A program made the position numbers and the translations under genes. Shown here in pieces: positions 24,304 to 37,406 of a stretch of DNA of 64,000 bases (the first letter of the stretch is position 1; the number at the start of each line of letters is the position of its first letter). The stretch comes from Zelopaecilomyces penicillatus (taxonomy: Eukaryota; Ascomycota; Sordariomycetes; Hypocreales; Pseudodiploosporaceae). The notes under the pieces were generated by a model. It saw only the letters and a list, made by a program, of their open reading frames with translations. It was not told where the DNA came from and did no database searches. Where the stretch lies: positions 992,001-1,056,000 of the forward strand of contig VCCP01000008.1 in assembly GCA_005765155.1 (NCBI GenBank), written 5' to 3'.

Positions 24304-26656
24304 ACGAACCATCTGCTATTATAGTAGTGGAGTTCCAAAACCCCCCCAGGTTGATATAGCAAAGCCCTTCTTGATTATAGATCAGGGTTGGACCTGAGTC
24401 AAGGTGACAGGAGTTGGGGGGCCCACAATGCCGGGGAAGCTTATCGGCTACTGCCGTTCCTCTAATACCGCGCGCGCTGCGCTCCCTGCCCGTACGATGG
24501 GTACGAACGTAGAAAGAAGGCTTCTTCAAGGGTTGGGAACTTGGGCTCTGATTAGGTGTAATCAAGGTGCAGACGGAACCCAGTATACACGGGCCATGTC
24601 TTGAAGACTGGGAGTACCCAAGTCCACGGCAAGGACCATCTATGTCAGCCCAACAGATGCCTGGGAAGTCGATTGTTCCCAACTTTGATATCATTTACAA
24701 AAGCAATCAAATCAATTCGCCGGAGCTGGTGCCGCGACCTAATCACTACGTATAGCTAATGATACAGCCTCCCTCCTCCACGGCATCATCCAGAGACCGG
24801 CAAACTAATATTATAGGTGACATCAACAAGCATAGTGAGCACCCGAGTAATGACTCTGCAGTAGCAGCAACATGCCAGGGGCTGCTAGAGGTCAGTGCCC
24901 GGCCTGGTGTCTACGCCAAGCTCCACACCGTTCGACAAGCCAAATTGGTATCCTTGTCATGGTACCATCCCAGCCAGCATTGCATTGCGTCGACCCGCGC
25001 CCTCATCTCTCCACTGTATGTATGTACTTTGTATGTGCCTGGTTGTTCAATTAGTTCTTGAAACTGGCGATGGCTTCAACTGTCATTAAAGAGGTGGCGT
25101 TGGTAGAGCCAATAATCTATACTTATCAAAGTCATGGAGTGGTTGAGTTGTATCCGGAGCTTCCAGGCAAACACACGTAGCCGAGTCATCGAGATTGAAC
25201 ACTGGGTACTAATTGAATGCACATCCAAATGTTGAGCAAATGCCTTCCGTCGCTAGACTCTTGCACTGTTGAGTAGTAGTGGTTAATGAATAATATCTGC
25301 GCGTTTCAATTTGGCACGAATAGTCCAGCCAACAACGTAGCAGGCGAGGACTGTGAAAACTGTGAAAAAGCAATTTCTAGCTCTGCGGCTAATGGCCATT
25401 TCTCTCTATTGGTGAATCTGACGCTGGGGCTTGGCGTTCTGAGAACAAGCAAAATTGAACATGTGAGCAAGTGCTCATTCAATATGATTCCATTCCACCA
25501 AGACATGCACAAGTAAGCGACCACGACGAAAGACGGCCAGACGAAGGGACAGTTTCATCCAATCTCTCAAGTAAAACAACCCCCTCTAAAGACTTGCACA
25601 CCTAATACTACGTCGGTGCAGACATCTGTGCGGAGGCTGCCAGAACCGGTTTTGACGGGTTGCCTTGCGACACTAATTAACCTGCCTGCCCTGCACCTCC
25701 TCACTCCGATCCATGGAAACGGTTTGTCTGTGTATCAAAGCTAGCGGGTGCGCCCTGGTTCTTTTGCTTGGTTTTGCTGCGCTGCCCATTGGGCCAGGTT
25801 TTCGGTGGTGGCGGAGAGTTTATGGTCGGGGAGGCGCGGAGTGTTCGTTTTCGGCGTTATATTCCTTTTTTTCCACTATTGCTAAGCTTTTCCTTTTTAC
25901 TGGGTTCATTCAGCCCCTCCCTATGGAACAAGCCTACATGGTAATAGTACTAGGCAACCTAGGTTAAAGACCAGGCGGGCCAGCGTCGATCGCCATGGCT
26001 GATTGTATGTTGTACAAAGGCTAGTCATGAGTTCAGCCCCATGGCTTGCCGCTTACCAACTGTGATGCGCCCCCAAACTTGTGTTTTTAATGAACAGAAC
26101 AAGGCATTTAAGCGGCAGGCGACGACCTTGGCAGAGATGGCTTGAGGCGTCTCAACACGGAAAAGCTGCCATCTCATCCAAGGTGGTTGGATTGCCCGGC
26201 TCGTCAAACATGTCATCAGGGATTTTGGCACTTTTCCACAGGGAGAATTTCGTTCGTGTTTCGTATACGCAGATGCGCACTTCAGTTCATCCCATTTGAG
26301 GAGATGCGCAAACTGGATATTCCCCTCCATGTCTATAAGAGACAGCCCCCCCTGACCCAGAGCGCTAAGCTTCAAGCCTGTGTCTCGTCGGTTTCTGAAG
26401 ATCCCCGCGGCGTTTATGTTTCCGACGACCCGGGCTTGACAGAATACACACAAACACAAACCCAACATACTTGCTCGCGACCATTTCTCTCTTTACTGGT
26501 GCTCTCAAGTTTCTGCTTAATTCACTGCTTTTCATACATAATTAGTTGTAAAGCAAAACGCCGAGCTAAACGGCAATGCGGTCCGCCCAACATGCAAAAC
26601 CAACCCTAACCTAACAGGCTGGCCTAGAACAGCAGCCTTTATTACGATGTTAGTGT

Positions 26657-26673
26657 CCCCCCCCCCCCCCCCC
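26657..26673 (+). repeat. Poly(C)17 tract
   Basis: Run of 17 C followed by five T, in non-coding sequence. Confidence 0.85.
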
Positions 26674-27070
26674 TTTTTAACCAAAGCCATCTACGGTATA
26701 GCTTTACGTCAAAGAGTTCGGCATTATCTTCCGAAGGGCGAATTTTGTTCACGGAAATGCTGCCGCCACCGTTCGGCATCCAAAGCCCCACACACACATC
26801 TCATCAATTCCCAACTCCTCAGTCAACCAACCAGCAAACTAATATCTCGCTGCAAGACCGAGTCCTGTGTTTCAGCTGACCTGCATACCATCCCGCAAGG
26901 GGAATTTATACTTGGAACATGCCTGTAATAGTCCGTTGAGGTAATGCCGAATGTTTATTGTACAAGTCAATGCATGCTCAGAGCAAAGCTCCTGGCAAAA
27001 CTGACTGCCACTCAGCTCTTCCCTTGTAGCTAATGAATATGGTGGCTTTGCGAGCTTTAACGTCCTACTA

Positions 27071-27137
27071 TACATTGCTAGCTATTGCTAGAAATTGTTA
27101 GATATTATCAGATATTGCTAGATATTACTAGATATTT
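27071..27137. repeat. Degenerate 10-bp tandem repeat, copy A
   Basis: Six to seven head-to-tail units related to GATATTGCTA. The sequence that follows (27138-27180) resembles that after the related units at 27890-27919, so the two loci appear to be diverged copies of one longer element. Confidence 0.7.
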
Positions 27138-27889
27138 ATCCCTAAAGCATGTTTCAGTATCTTTTACCAAAGGTCAATGCTTCCCATTTCACTGCAGCAC
27201 TATCATAACCGTTATATCAATACTTAATTTGGCCATCCATCGCAGACATGATCTGTGCCGCCATATCACAGCAACTCCTTTAGGAAGCGTAGCGCAGTCA
27301 CAGTCCCACTCTGGTGACGTCGTGGACCCATACTTCACAAATGGATTCGTCTTTTTTATCACAATACAAGTCATCAGCATGGGAAAGTACGACGAAAACT
27401 ACAACCGAGAGTGCCTAGGAGGTAAAGCGCCTCGTTGTTGAAGGCGAGTCATACGAGGTCAAACTCAAACAAGCTGAAAAAATCAACAATGCTAAAGCAC
27501 CTTCAATGGGAGAGGCAGCACCGTTATAAAGTACTTACCATGGCCCTCTGCCGTAGTCTCTATACTAGGGCTTTGATAGGAGTTTGCTAATAGTCAAGTA
27601 GTTTAACACTATCCCTGGCCAGGGCGGTTATGGAATAGGTATCTATTGTTATCAAGGAGTCGACTTGGCTTTGCTATGATTGAATCTATTATTTATGCCG
27701 TCATTAATAGTAACCTACATAAGAATAACTTGGAGAGCATATTTGAATTTTGTTTCTCTATTGAATTGTTCACCGTACAGCCTTTTACCAACTATGTCGA
27801 CATCCTCTAGAGCAGCGCGCAGCCCTACGTTGGCTATACCGGCATCGTCCTCTTTTCAGCTGCAGCTGTGACTTTTTGTACAAGGTCTT

Positions 27890-27919
27890 GCTGGAAATTG
27901 CTAGGAATTGCTGGAAATT
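27890..27919. repeat. Degenerate 10-bp tandem repeat, copy B
   Basis: Three units (GCTGGAAATT, GCTAGGAATT, GCTGGAAATT). Compared with copy A at 27071-27180, the downstream flank shares a CA/TGTTTC...TTTTG/ACCAAA core, and many differences are C/T or G/A transitions. Confidence 0.6.
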
Positions 27920-28851
27920 TACCTCCAGAGCACGTTTCTATACATTTTGCCAAAAGTCCAACGCACGTGAAGAAGAAGGATGACAGTAATGAGCAGTAAT
28001 ACCCCCCATCTAACTCTTTGAAATCGGCAAGTAACCGGGGGCTTCCTTCGTTTTTTTTTCGTTTCTTTTCTTTTCACGTAGCCAGAATAGGTCAATTGTC
28101 CAGCTGGTAACCATCCAGAAGTAAGTTGGACTGCCCTACCAACCAATCAGACATGCGTCATTGTAAGGGTACGTAGGCCCGGGAAAAGCAATAAAAATCT
28201 ATTCCCAGTTTTGTCCGCTTCTCTTTGCGAATTTAGTACCTTTCTCTGTACGCAGTAGTGCGAACTCTTCTATTGGTGCTCGAAGCTAGCAAAAATCTGG
28301 CTAGATACTATAGCCTGACCCCTTTTTTCCACCAGAAGTTTAGTTCTGGTACTACTTGGTGGCTTTAAAGTCTGCACCTTGGGCATCGGCTGGTGTGTTA
28401 TGTGTTCAAATCAGATATTCTTCGGTAGACATCTTACATGAGAATGCAAGGTTGCCAAAAATTCGTCCAATGCAACATGACTCACCAACAGAATAGTGAC
28501 TAGCCATCAATACCGATAAAGTCTCTCCTATACAAAGATGTAAATTTACTAATCACAGTTCAGTACACCTCCATAATAACAAAACTAGTGATTGCCATCA
28601 AGTCCAAAAACTCATATTAACACAGAAGAGATGGGAACCCGAAGTCTCATCCGACAGGGTTGCGCACTGTTTTGGCGCAATTAAGTGCATAATAGAATAT
28701 GAGGATGATATGGAATAGCTCTTTGAGGTCACATCGTCTTGGAAAGGGATGTTTGGGGGCACAAGTGTTGTGATGAAAGCAGACGTGCGCCGTGTTGTTG
28801 GCATTTTCTACCATATACTAAACGTTGTCTTTGAACCTCAACCTGCTTGCC

Positions 28852-28959
28852 ATATTGTTAAAGCAGAGAGCATATTAAAGCTTCCTTGTTCTAAGAAAGC
28901 TTTAATATGCTCTCCGCTTTAACAATATACGAAAGCTTTAGTATGCTCTCCGCTTTAAC
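28852..28959. repeat. Inverted repeat hairpin plus adjacent direct copy
   Basis: Left arm 28852-28883 and right arm 28897-28928 are reverse complements over 32 bp with a single mismatch, separated by a 13-base loop. A third copy of most of the right arm, again with one mismatch, follows directly at 28931-28959. The stem contains AAGCTTTAATATGCTCT and is AT-rich. No gene overlaps it. A small palindromic mobile element or a transcribed hairpin are both possible. Confidence 0.85.
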
Positions 28960-29274
28960 TGGCGTTGACGAGAGTCTTGAGTAAACGGCTTTCAAGATTT
29001 GACAAGCTAGATATTCCGTTGATAAGACGAAGATTTGGCATCTTTCATAAACCCAATGATACATCGACAAATTGATTTATGAATCAATATTAGTCTGATG
29101 CTCATCTAACATGGCAACGTCACTTGGCTATCCAACAATAATCATCATCCTCATCATCGTTGTCGTCAAGTGGTTTGGAACTAATTAACAGCTATCACAA
29201 GGCAAACAAACTCGATATATAACATTAACGTCTTATTTTGATGAATTTACAGTATTGTCTACAATATAAAATTA

Positions 29275-31907
29275 TCAATCCTCCTCAATCCTAACCGTAA
29301 ACGCCGATCCCCTGCTATGTATTGACGAAGTCTCCCCATCATCATCATTATGGCTCCGCACCACCCCCCTATTATCCGGTGCAGGCTTAGGTATCGGTTG
29401 ATGTAACTGCACCTGTTGCTGCTCCCGCTTCATCCTTGAGCCTACAGGGCTCCCCGGAGGAGACAGCCACAATGGCAGCGGAGGCTCAGGTCTTAACTCT
29501 GCGCGGCTAAGTGTATTTGCCCTCTCATCATCCCGCTGCTGGTATATACTGTCGGACACAAACGGAGCTGTTCCGTTACCTAGACCACCGGACGTGGAGG
29601 CGCGTGATAGGGCGTTGTGACAAAAGAAACGGGCGGGCACTCCGGTGCTTCTAAGGGTGGGTTTAGGAGCCCGGAGGCCGCTGAATGAGTGTTGGTTGTG
29701 TATGATCTTGGTTGCGGAAGCGTCTTCTTCCACGGGGGGTTGTGTTGTTGCAACGGGAGGAGAGCCAAGGGTTTCGGATGATCTCCGCGCTCGTATTTTA
29801 AGCTTTCCTTCTGGTAGACGTCCATTGTAGGGATGCTTTGCGTCTTCAACGGCGACGGACTGTTGTGACACTGTTGTATCTGTCCGGCGATGATCTATAG
29901 TTGGGGCATTGCCATGTCGTGCATTAACACCAGCAGGCTCCGCTTCATCATCTACAATTACAATCATCCATACACCAACCTTTCGGTTTGAACCGATAAG
30001 AGGCGTGCAGTGAAGCCACCTGGACCGCCCTGAGGGCTCAGGCTCTGAAAGTGAATCGGAATCATCATCCACATCTAGATGTGCCTCTAGGGGATGGTTG
30101 TACTGCATCTTCTTCCTTGGAGGACGGCTGCCATATGTAGCCACCCGGTGACTTACGTTGAGCCACTTCACCTTGGCTGTGACGCCTTGCCCATCAGCCA
30201 AAGCCTGGACAAGTTGGTCGCGCATTCTGGCGGAGCCGCCGATGCGGTCGAGTAAAGGCGACTGTAGAATGCCAGGCACGCGCATAGACGGGCTAGTAAA
30301 CAAGATGCGCAATGAGGGATATGGCCGTACGAGCAGGTAGTTCTCGTATACGCCTGTCAGCCGGCCGTTGTGTTTAATAGCGAGGGACGCGGCTGCTGCC
30401 GATGGGCCGGGGGGTTGGAATTCCTCCTTGGCCGGGGGACTGTTGGTTCGCGAATCAGGGTCATTTAGTACAACTCGGTGCTTAGCCCAGTTACCCGGAT
30501 TGTGTGCTCCGTCAGGCGAGTTGTCATTTTTAGTCTTTGACGTTGACGCTCTTTTCTCATGGTGCGGTGACGTTTTGCTTTGGAATGGAGGTCGGTGCAT
30601 ATCCCCTCCGCAGTCTCGTACCACTTCAATCTCGCGAGGCCCCAGCATCTCAGCAAGCTGTGAGAACTCATCTTTGCGGGTTGCTGAAGACTGGCTTGAT
30701 TCGGAGTGAGCTTCGTCATCATCCACAATTCGCTTGAGTGCGCCGAGACCGTAGCAACCTCTGGCCAGACCTGACACATCAACTTGGGCGCCAATGAAAT
30801 ATCGAATAGCACCGCGACTATCATATAAAGGCGCAAGCTACAAATTATCTGTCAGTCAATGAACAATGGTTTTATATGAATGTGTTTTTGTCTCACCATG
30901 AGGAGATTCATGAACGGCGTGCCATCTCGTCGGTAGTTCAGGAACGTCTCGTAATGTTCCACACCAGCTTCTAGCTTCTCCCGAATACGCTTCACGCTGA
31001 AGGGATTTGTGGTGGGCCCCTGAAGAAAACGACAGTTACGTCCAATAATATAATCCACTCCATACTGTGTCGTCCTGTTAAACTCTTCCGTCATGAAGAC
31101 AATGGGATTGTCGTGCCGCGAAGGGTCTGTAAGGCAAAACACCTCGGCCAGCCCTTCTGCTGCATGATGTGGTGTGCCCATGATTCTGTGCCTTATAGAC
31201 ACGGTAACCGTTTGGATCCAGACGTGCGTAATGTACATTGGCAGATCTTCCCGCGCCATGATTTCAAATGCCATGTGCGCCTTTGCTTGAAGCTCCTGGT
31301 TGGCGGTGGGCTGGGCCTGGAAGAACTCATGAGTAAAGTCGAAGTCGGTTAGCGGCCCAAGCGTCCGCAACACGGCGTTGCTGTACTCAATGGCCCGAAG
31401 AGCTTTGAGCGCCTCCAGGTAGTAGGTCAACAGCGGTACTGATGCTGGTCGGTGCTGGTATAAGAAATTGGAGAACTGGTGCAGCTGTGCCGAGTCGTCA
31501 AAGATGCCCTGGAGATGACGGCTTGAGAAAAGGAGCTCAGAACGCTCCTCAAGCTCATACTTTCCTGTAATGGCGCCATCTTGGTCTACGGGCATCACCA
31601 GGTCAAAGCTGCTTGGATCCAGGTCTTCGCCACCGACGGGGTCCAGTCCAGTAGGTTCGCCATTGGCCACTTGCAACGCTGGAAGTTCTACTTCAACATC
31701 GCTAGTCCGAGGCTTTTTGGACGTTGGCGGAGCTGGGAGAGGCTTGTCAGGAACTTCTCGATCTCCTAAACTTGAATCACTGTGGCTAAGTGCAGACGAA
31801 TACTGTTAATATGCTGATGCTGCCGAAGAGCTCTGAGTAAGGGAGGGGTGGTCAAACCTTGAGACTGGGGATAAAGGAACGAATGGCGGTCCGCCTGCTC
31901 GATCCAT
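29275..31907 (-). CDS. RGS-LOV blue-light photoreceptor (BcLOV4-like)
   Basis: Flavin-binding light sensor that joins an N-terminal regulator-of-G-protein-signalling-like domain to a LOV domain, the architecture known from Botrytis BcLOV4. Exons 31802-30897 and 30837-29275 are firm; a first exon from the ATG at 31907 is inferred because the second exon has no ATG before the RGS region. The model gives about 836 aa. The RGS-like region is about residues 105-210 (LQGIFDDSAQLHQFSNFL, then YYLEALKAL). The LOV core has EEFNRTTQYGVDYIIGRNC with the flavin-adduct cysteine in GRNCRFLQG near residue 271, and the last LOV strands continue across the intron into YFIGAQVDVSGL. The remaining 500 residues hold a second PAS-like segment (YENYLLVRPYPSLRILF) and long disordered, charged stretches. 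The short first exon requires a weak GTCTCA donor, so the N-terminus is uncertain. In characterised relatives, light drives membrane binding. Confidence 0.87.
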
Positions 31908-34900
31908 GATTGGCGGTGTAAATAATATGATTTAGATATGTAGAAGAATGAAAAGTGTAGAAGACCGAAACAAAATCTGGTCGTCTTCACCACGGGTATG
32001 TAACAAGATATGGCCTTAGGCGACTCGTGTGATACACCAAGACATTCCCAATCTTCCCACGACGTGTAAAAAGTAATGATGAATCTCCAGTGTCTCGGGT
32101 CGCACGATTATGGTGGGATCAAATCGAATTTTTGAACAAAGAGATGTAGCACAAGACTTGCTTCCAAACTACATCAACACATCGCGAAGGCATCATACTT
32201 AACAGAATCTATATACTCTGATGAAGGCCAACATAGTTTCTGATCGTTTACGATTCTTTCGATCCCAAGAAAATGCCAGGGTAATCGAACATCGGCGCCA
32301 ATGCCCTGCCTGAGAGGGGCACGACTTATGTTGCCTGTTTACCAGGACGAGCTTGGACAACGAGCAGCCTTTTGCTTTTTCTCAGCCGCGTTAGGGCACA
32401 ATGGAAGATCGTGATTGCTGGGCGCTCGTGTGCGGCAAGCGACCTGTCATTCAGTGGCCCCCAAAAAGTCCGTCGTCGTTCCTTTTACAGGGGCCGCAGC
32501 CCAACGCCATGGCACAGGGGTTTCTGGAGAATTATTGGGTCCCCTGTTTACAAGCCAACGAATCATTGATTGGGCGTCTTGGTTCTTGGGGGAAGAGAGG
32601 CCATGAGGAAAAAGATCAGGCCAGGGGGTCCAACTCGAGTATCGGCCCAGACGACAACTTGCTGGGCTAGCCAGGAACTCAATAAACAATAAGCTTGAAC
32701 CGGATGCCAGATTCTCCGCCATCTAGCGCCATATGACAAAGCTCAATGGGCCTCGCAAGGCACACAATCTCGATGTTCAAGTTGGTGTGCCGTCATGGCT
32801 GCTCTGAGAGTTACGTCTGACATCGTTCAGGTGCCGGCTAGACTCCTCCCGCGCACTGTTACCCTCTATGATAGACAGATACCAGGCCCTTACTTCACCA
32901 GATAAGCACTGTGCAGGATTGATTTGTGCGAAAAGTAATTCGCGGCGATCTAATCGGGCGTGGTGGGGAGCTGAAAAAGCACAACTACAAAACCTGACCA
33001 CGACGAAGGAATGTGATTTGAGACTCACAGTTTGAGACTCGACAGAGAGGCAACAACGATTGGGGTTGCAGTAGGTTTGTTTAGGGGTGTCTCCCACGCG
33101 TTCCCATTGGGTCACTAGTCCAGCCTGGAGGAGCAGCCGGAGTGGAGACGACCGTTTGCTCGGGAAAAGAAAGAATGAAAAGGAAAAAAAGGGGACCCAT
33201 GATGAAAGTCGTTGCCCTGCAGGCTGCAGCGATTTTATCTCGCATGGTGCGAGATGAGACAACTTCGGTATAACAATGGGGTTGCATGTATGCTCCAACA
33301 GCCACGTAAGCAGGCCATGCTGATGGCGATGCATCAGGCCACGCATCTCGTTACACGGTTATGCCACAAAGCATAACATGATGAGCATATGGGGGTGAAG
33401 GGAGCTGTCCTTTGTTCACCTTTGCTTACCACTGTTGTCACGCCATTAACGACAGTCTTGTTGATTCCTCATTTTTCTTTCGTTTTCTTCATTCTTTGCA
33501 CAAGAGATCTCCCCCTGGCTTGCCAATACACCCATTGTTCGTTCTCATTCAGGCTAATACCTACCCAACCCCTTGTCCGGTCTGCCTAGACGTGACGCAT
33601 GATAATTTGCGCATCACGCGCATAAACAGGACAGGAGTTCGCACAACGGGTTGAGTCAGTGCGTGCGAGTCTCGCCGTCCGCCCGGTCCTACTATGACAG
33701 ACAACCTCCCCCCTGGACAGCAAAATACCCAAACCCAGACAAGGCCCCCATGGAAAACAAACATGAGGAGTGAGGCATTCTGGCGATCCGCTGCCAAAAC
33801 AAAACCCGCCGTAGTGGCAACCCAACCCATTGTCGGCGCCGTTAGCCCCGTGGCCTCGGCAGTTACGGCCAGCAGTGGCTTGACGATGACGAGCCGCCCA
33901 TAAAGCCGGCCGTTGCGCGTGGCCGTTGGAGCCCGAATCTCACAGCCGTTGCTCCTTTTCAAGTCCTTGGCGAATGATTCATGAAGGTGATTGAGGGTCT
34001 GTGCCATTGGGATCTAACCTCTAGCCTCGTTCTCACCTTGCTTCCCATTGGCCCGAATACCTCCATTGGTTCGTTTGAGGTTGGCTCAGCCGCCCCCCCC
34101 GATGGTCATTGAAGCGTTCCTTGGGCCTGCCCTAGTTGCTGTCTGTGCTCTCTTTGCAGGTAAGACGACCTCGTCAGGTCTAGTTGGTGATTGTGCAATG
34201 ACCTCCGTGGACCCTGGACAAGGCAACTCACGACGCCCGCTGGCTTCTGCCACTCACGCCCGCTCCGCAAAATCCCCATTCAGTAAAAGAACAACGATGT
34301 TAATATTTGCTCTTGTCGATAACCTCTGATTGACATGACAACGGTCGATGGGTCACGGCGAGGGTCCTCATTCCGCCGGACTCCGCTACAGTCTCCATTT
34401 GCGCATTGCCTCCCAGTCGTTCAATCCTGATACACCGTGGCCTCAAGTTCTTTTCTTTCTCCCACATTAACAGGGCTGATAAATGGCGATATACTGTGCA
34501 GGAACCATAAATTCTGGTCTGAAGTCATATCCTCCAAAACGCCACAATTGCCTCCACTGGATCCTTTCAAAGCAATTCTCTGCCAGATCGGTCATCCCAT
34601 GTACCCACACTCTTGAAAGGACCTTGGCAAACCCCCTCCATTGCTTTAAAAACCATGACATGGACCTCTCGGATCTCATATTCCCGTACTACTACTACGT
34701 ATGTAATACACCACTCGGCTCTCCACCAGTCGGCGAGATTCCCTGGCTGTTTTGTTCAGTCTCAAATTTCAAACGTTCCTACTTCTGTGCTGTGTCAGTT
34801 GCTGGCTGAAGTGATGATACCAAGGCCCTTTCGGATCCGGTGACGAGAGACATGTGTGGAACATTCATATCACCGGCGTGCTATCACCATGGTCCAGGCC

Positions 34901-37406
34901 ACAGCACACAGACAGACCTCGGTGCGGGCCGGCTTTGCAACGGCTACAAGGACTGAGACGGAGTATAACTCAGTGGTCATAGTGAACGATGAACCCCCTT
35001 CGAGCACAGCATTGAGAGATGGAGCCACATTACAGACGGTTGATTACTTGAATTGGCCAGAAACAGAACCCCACGCGTGGGTCTTCTTTGTTTTTCTTGT
35101 TGTTTACCCACGACCGTGCCAGTGTCCGTGCCATCCTACCCATGACGGCGGAGAAGACCAAGCATGAGGAATACCCTTGCGCAACGTCTTTAGGGGAGCA
35201 TCCCCGTCAGCAAAAAAAAGGAAAAAGAGGTGAGTCGAACAAAAAAGCAAACCAAAAAAGCAAAAAGCAAACCAAAAAGAAACATCATCAGTAACCTTGG
35301 ATTACAAGCCAACCACCAATCAAACCCACCTTCCCCTCATGCCTGACATCTCAAACCCCTGTTTTGACTAATGCTGCTTCTGCTTCTGGCTTGCCATCTT
35401 TTCTCATGCGGGTGACGGTGGCGAACAGAAAGACGCCGAGTTCGTCACGAATGAGGGGCCTGGGCTTGATATCATGCAGCGAATATTGACCCATTAGTCA
35501 CCTGATACCATATTTGAATCCAGAACCCAGACTTTACTTTTTCCTATTATGCAGAAAAGTCATCACAGTGTCTCCCTCCGTCCTTCTCCTTTTTCCGAGT
35601 TACGAATTCTACAGTAATCCGAGCTACGGTGATATGTTACAAACAACCAAACTAGCACGCACCCGCGGTCGTAACCTGGCGTCTTTTAGTCAGGTCCGGC
35701 TCCCAAACTCGTATTTGCTGATTGCCAATGTCGTGGGCCTCCATTAACACTATGTTCATAGTACACCATCAAGCCGAATATGGTAGGTGCAGCAGCTTTA
35801 TAGAATGTCCCTAGGTTGTTTGGTGCTGTATTTCATTCACCATAACTACCTATTTTAGATGTAAGCCTCAAGCATACTACACCATATAGGTTATCAAGTA
35901 TGTATGCACTACGTAATGATCTGCTTCTGTAAATGCCAGTTTCGCCAATCACTTCTTGGGATAGTTCCAAGGGGCCACTCATGTGTGTGTGTGATTGCAG
36001 CCTTGTCATTGAGACTGATACTGTATTGCCTAACCACACGTTTTTTGCACCAAGGTGGTATAAAGCCAGGCTTTACAATGATAAATTCTGAAGACCAAAT
36101 ACATACAGTGCCACACAGAGATCACAGTGGCAGCCAAGACAACACGTGCATCTTTGGCTGTGAGGGTTGCTGCTAGTCTCAGTCAACGAATGCTACATGC
36201 TACGTCAGAAGATCGATGCATTAACCCTCATGATGAGTCACTGCCATCGTAGCGTCCAACAAGCTGCAAGGTCTCGGACATCAAGTCGTAGAAGACTTAA
36301 AACAAAAAAAAAAACCAGGCTGAGTGCGCTATTGAAGCTATAGGGTAGGTCGTCCCGATTCGTGATTCTGATATGGCGATCGATCACCACATGCAGATCT
36401 CCACTCATCGCTTCAGGATCCCGATCGATATCACTGATGACACCCCATACTCTCCATAAATGCAATTTCTAGGTCAATGTTTCCCCCACCTGCAGCTTCC
36501 CTGTCTTGTCCAACCAGATCCACAAACCGTTGGGATTTTACCTACACAATGGTTACTTGATCCAACTCAGATTTCCCGTCCGATCGATCTCTACTGTGAC
36601 CATGTTTCCTCCACTTACTTGTCATATACCAACAGCTCGATCGAAATCCGCGATGCGTCGAGCCAACAGAACGTCCGTCGGCTAAGGTACTGCGGTTACA
36701 TTATAGCGAAAAGAGTTTCGCATATAACAGTCGCAGTCACTGAGCTATAGCAGCTGATAGTGGTGAAAAATGGATAGTCTTCGTGCCGAGCATGCACGAC
36801 AAAACATGAGCTGAAATGATGAGATAGTCGCTTGGAAAAAGCACTCGATAATGCTCATCTCCATCCCCTATGCGCTGGCAAGGGGAAGTTCGATAGTGCT
36901 GGGGAAGCGTTGGACTATCCAACAAGGCTCCCTTGTTCCCGATCGCCAGAGACGAGGTCTTCCATCGGCATCGCCAACCATCTGCAAGGCTAGCCAGTTC
37001 TGCTCAACTATTGCCCACCCACCATGCTCTTTTGTTCCCAGTTTGTGTTTTCTTTTCTCGATTCAGGGACTTTGATCCTCTTTTACAATTTCGCTTCTGT
37101 CAGCCCTACCGACGGAGATTTACCAAACAGGGGGACTCTGGCAATCAAATAGATGATGTATAATGACTAGGCCCTATATTACCCTGCAGCAAGTCCTGCG
37201 CCATATTTGCGCGGAGAACGGCTAGAAAGCTATGTTTTATTAGGAATGGCCGAAGATTAATGCATTCGATCAGATCAAGACACTTGGAATGGAGTGGCGA
37301 GCAGATGCTTGCCCCGAAATATCCGCTGGTTAGGGGCCTTCAAAGCACACAATTCGCAGCATCTGGTTTCATCCTGTTTGTTATTATAGCTATTTGAGCC
37401 TGTCCA
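31908..37406. other. Long intergenic region without a recognisable gene
   Basis: About 5.5 kb. Open frames such as 32777-33346 (minus), 33561-34007 (minus) and 34048-34329 (plus) have no domain, no conserved motif and no splice-linked neighbours. The left end should include the photoreceptor promoter. A lysine-codon-rich AAAAAGC-type repeat occurs at 35209-35285. Confidence 0.5.

Larger units (their letters stand above)
24211..29274. other. Five-kilobase gene-free region with decayed repeats
   Basis: No gene can be supported. The left 100 bases hold the leader of the rhodopsin-like gene, including a 21-nt C run on its sense strand. Elsewhere there are homopolymers (26657-26673), 10-bp degenerate tandem repeats (27071-27137 and 27890-27919) and a hairpin repeat (28852-28959). 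The overall AT-rich, stop-rich character and the diverged duplicate segments are in keeping with old mobile-element debris. Confidence 0.55.

Noticed and set aside
33561..34007. 148-codon minus-strand frame with hydrophobic segment
   Set aside because: No family resemblance, no neighbouring exons, and overlapping frames on both strands. Could be re-examined with transcript data.
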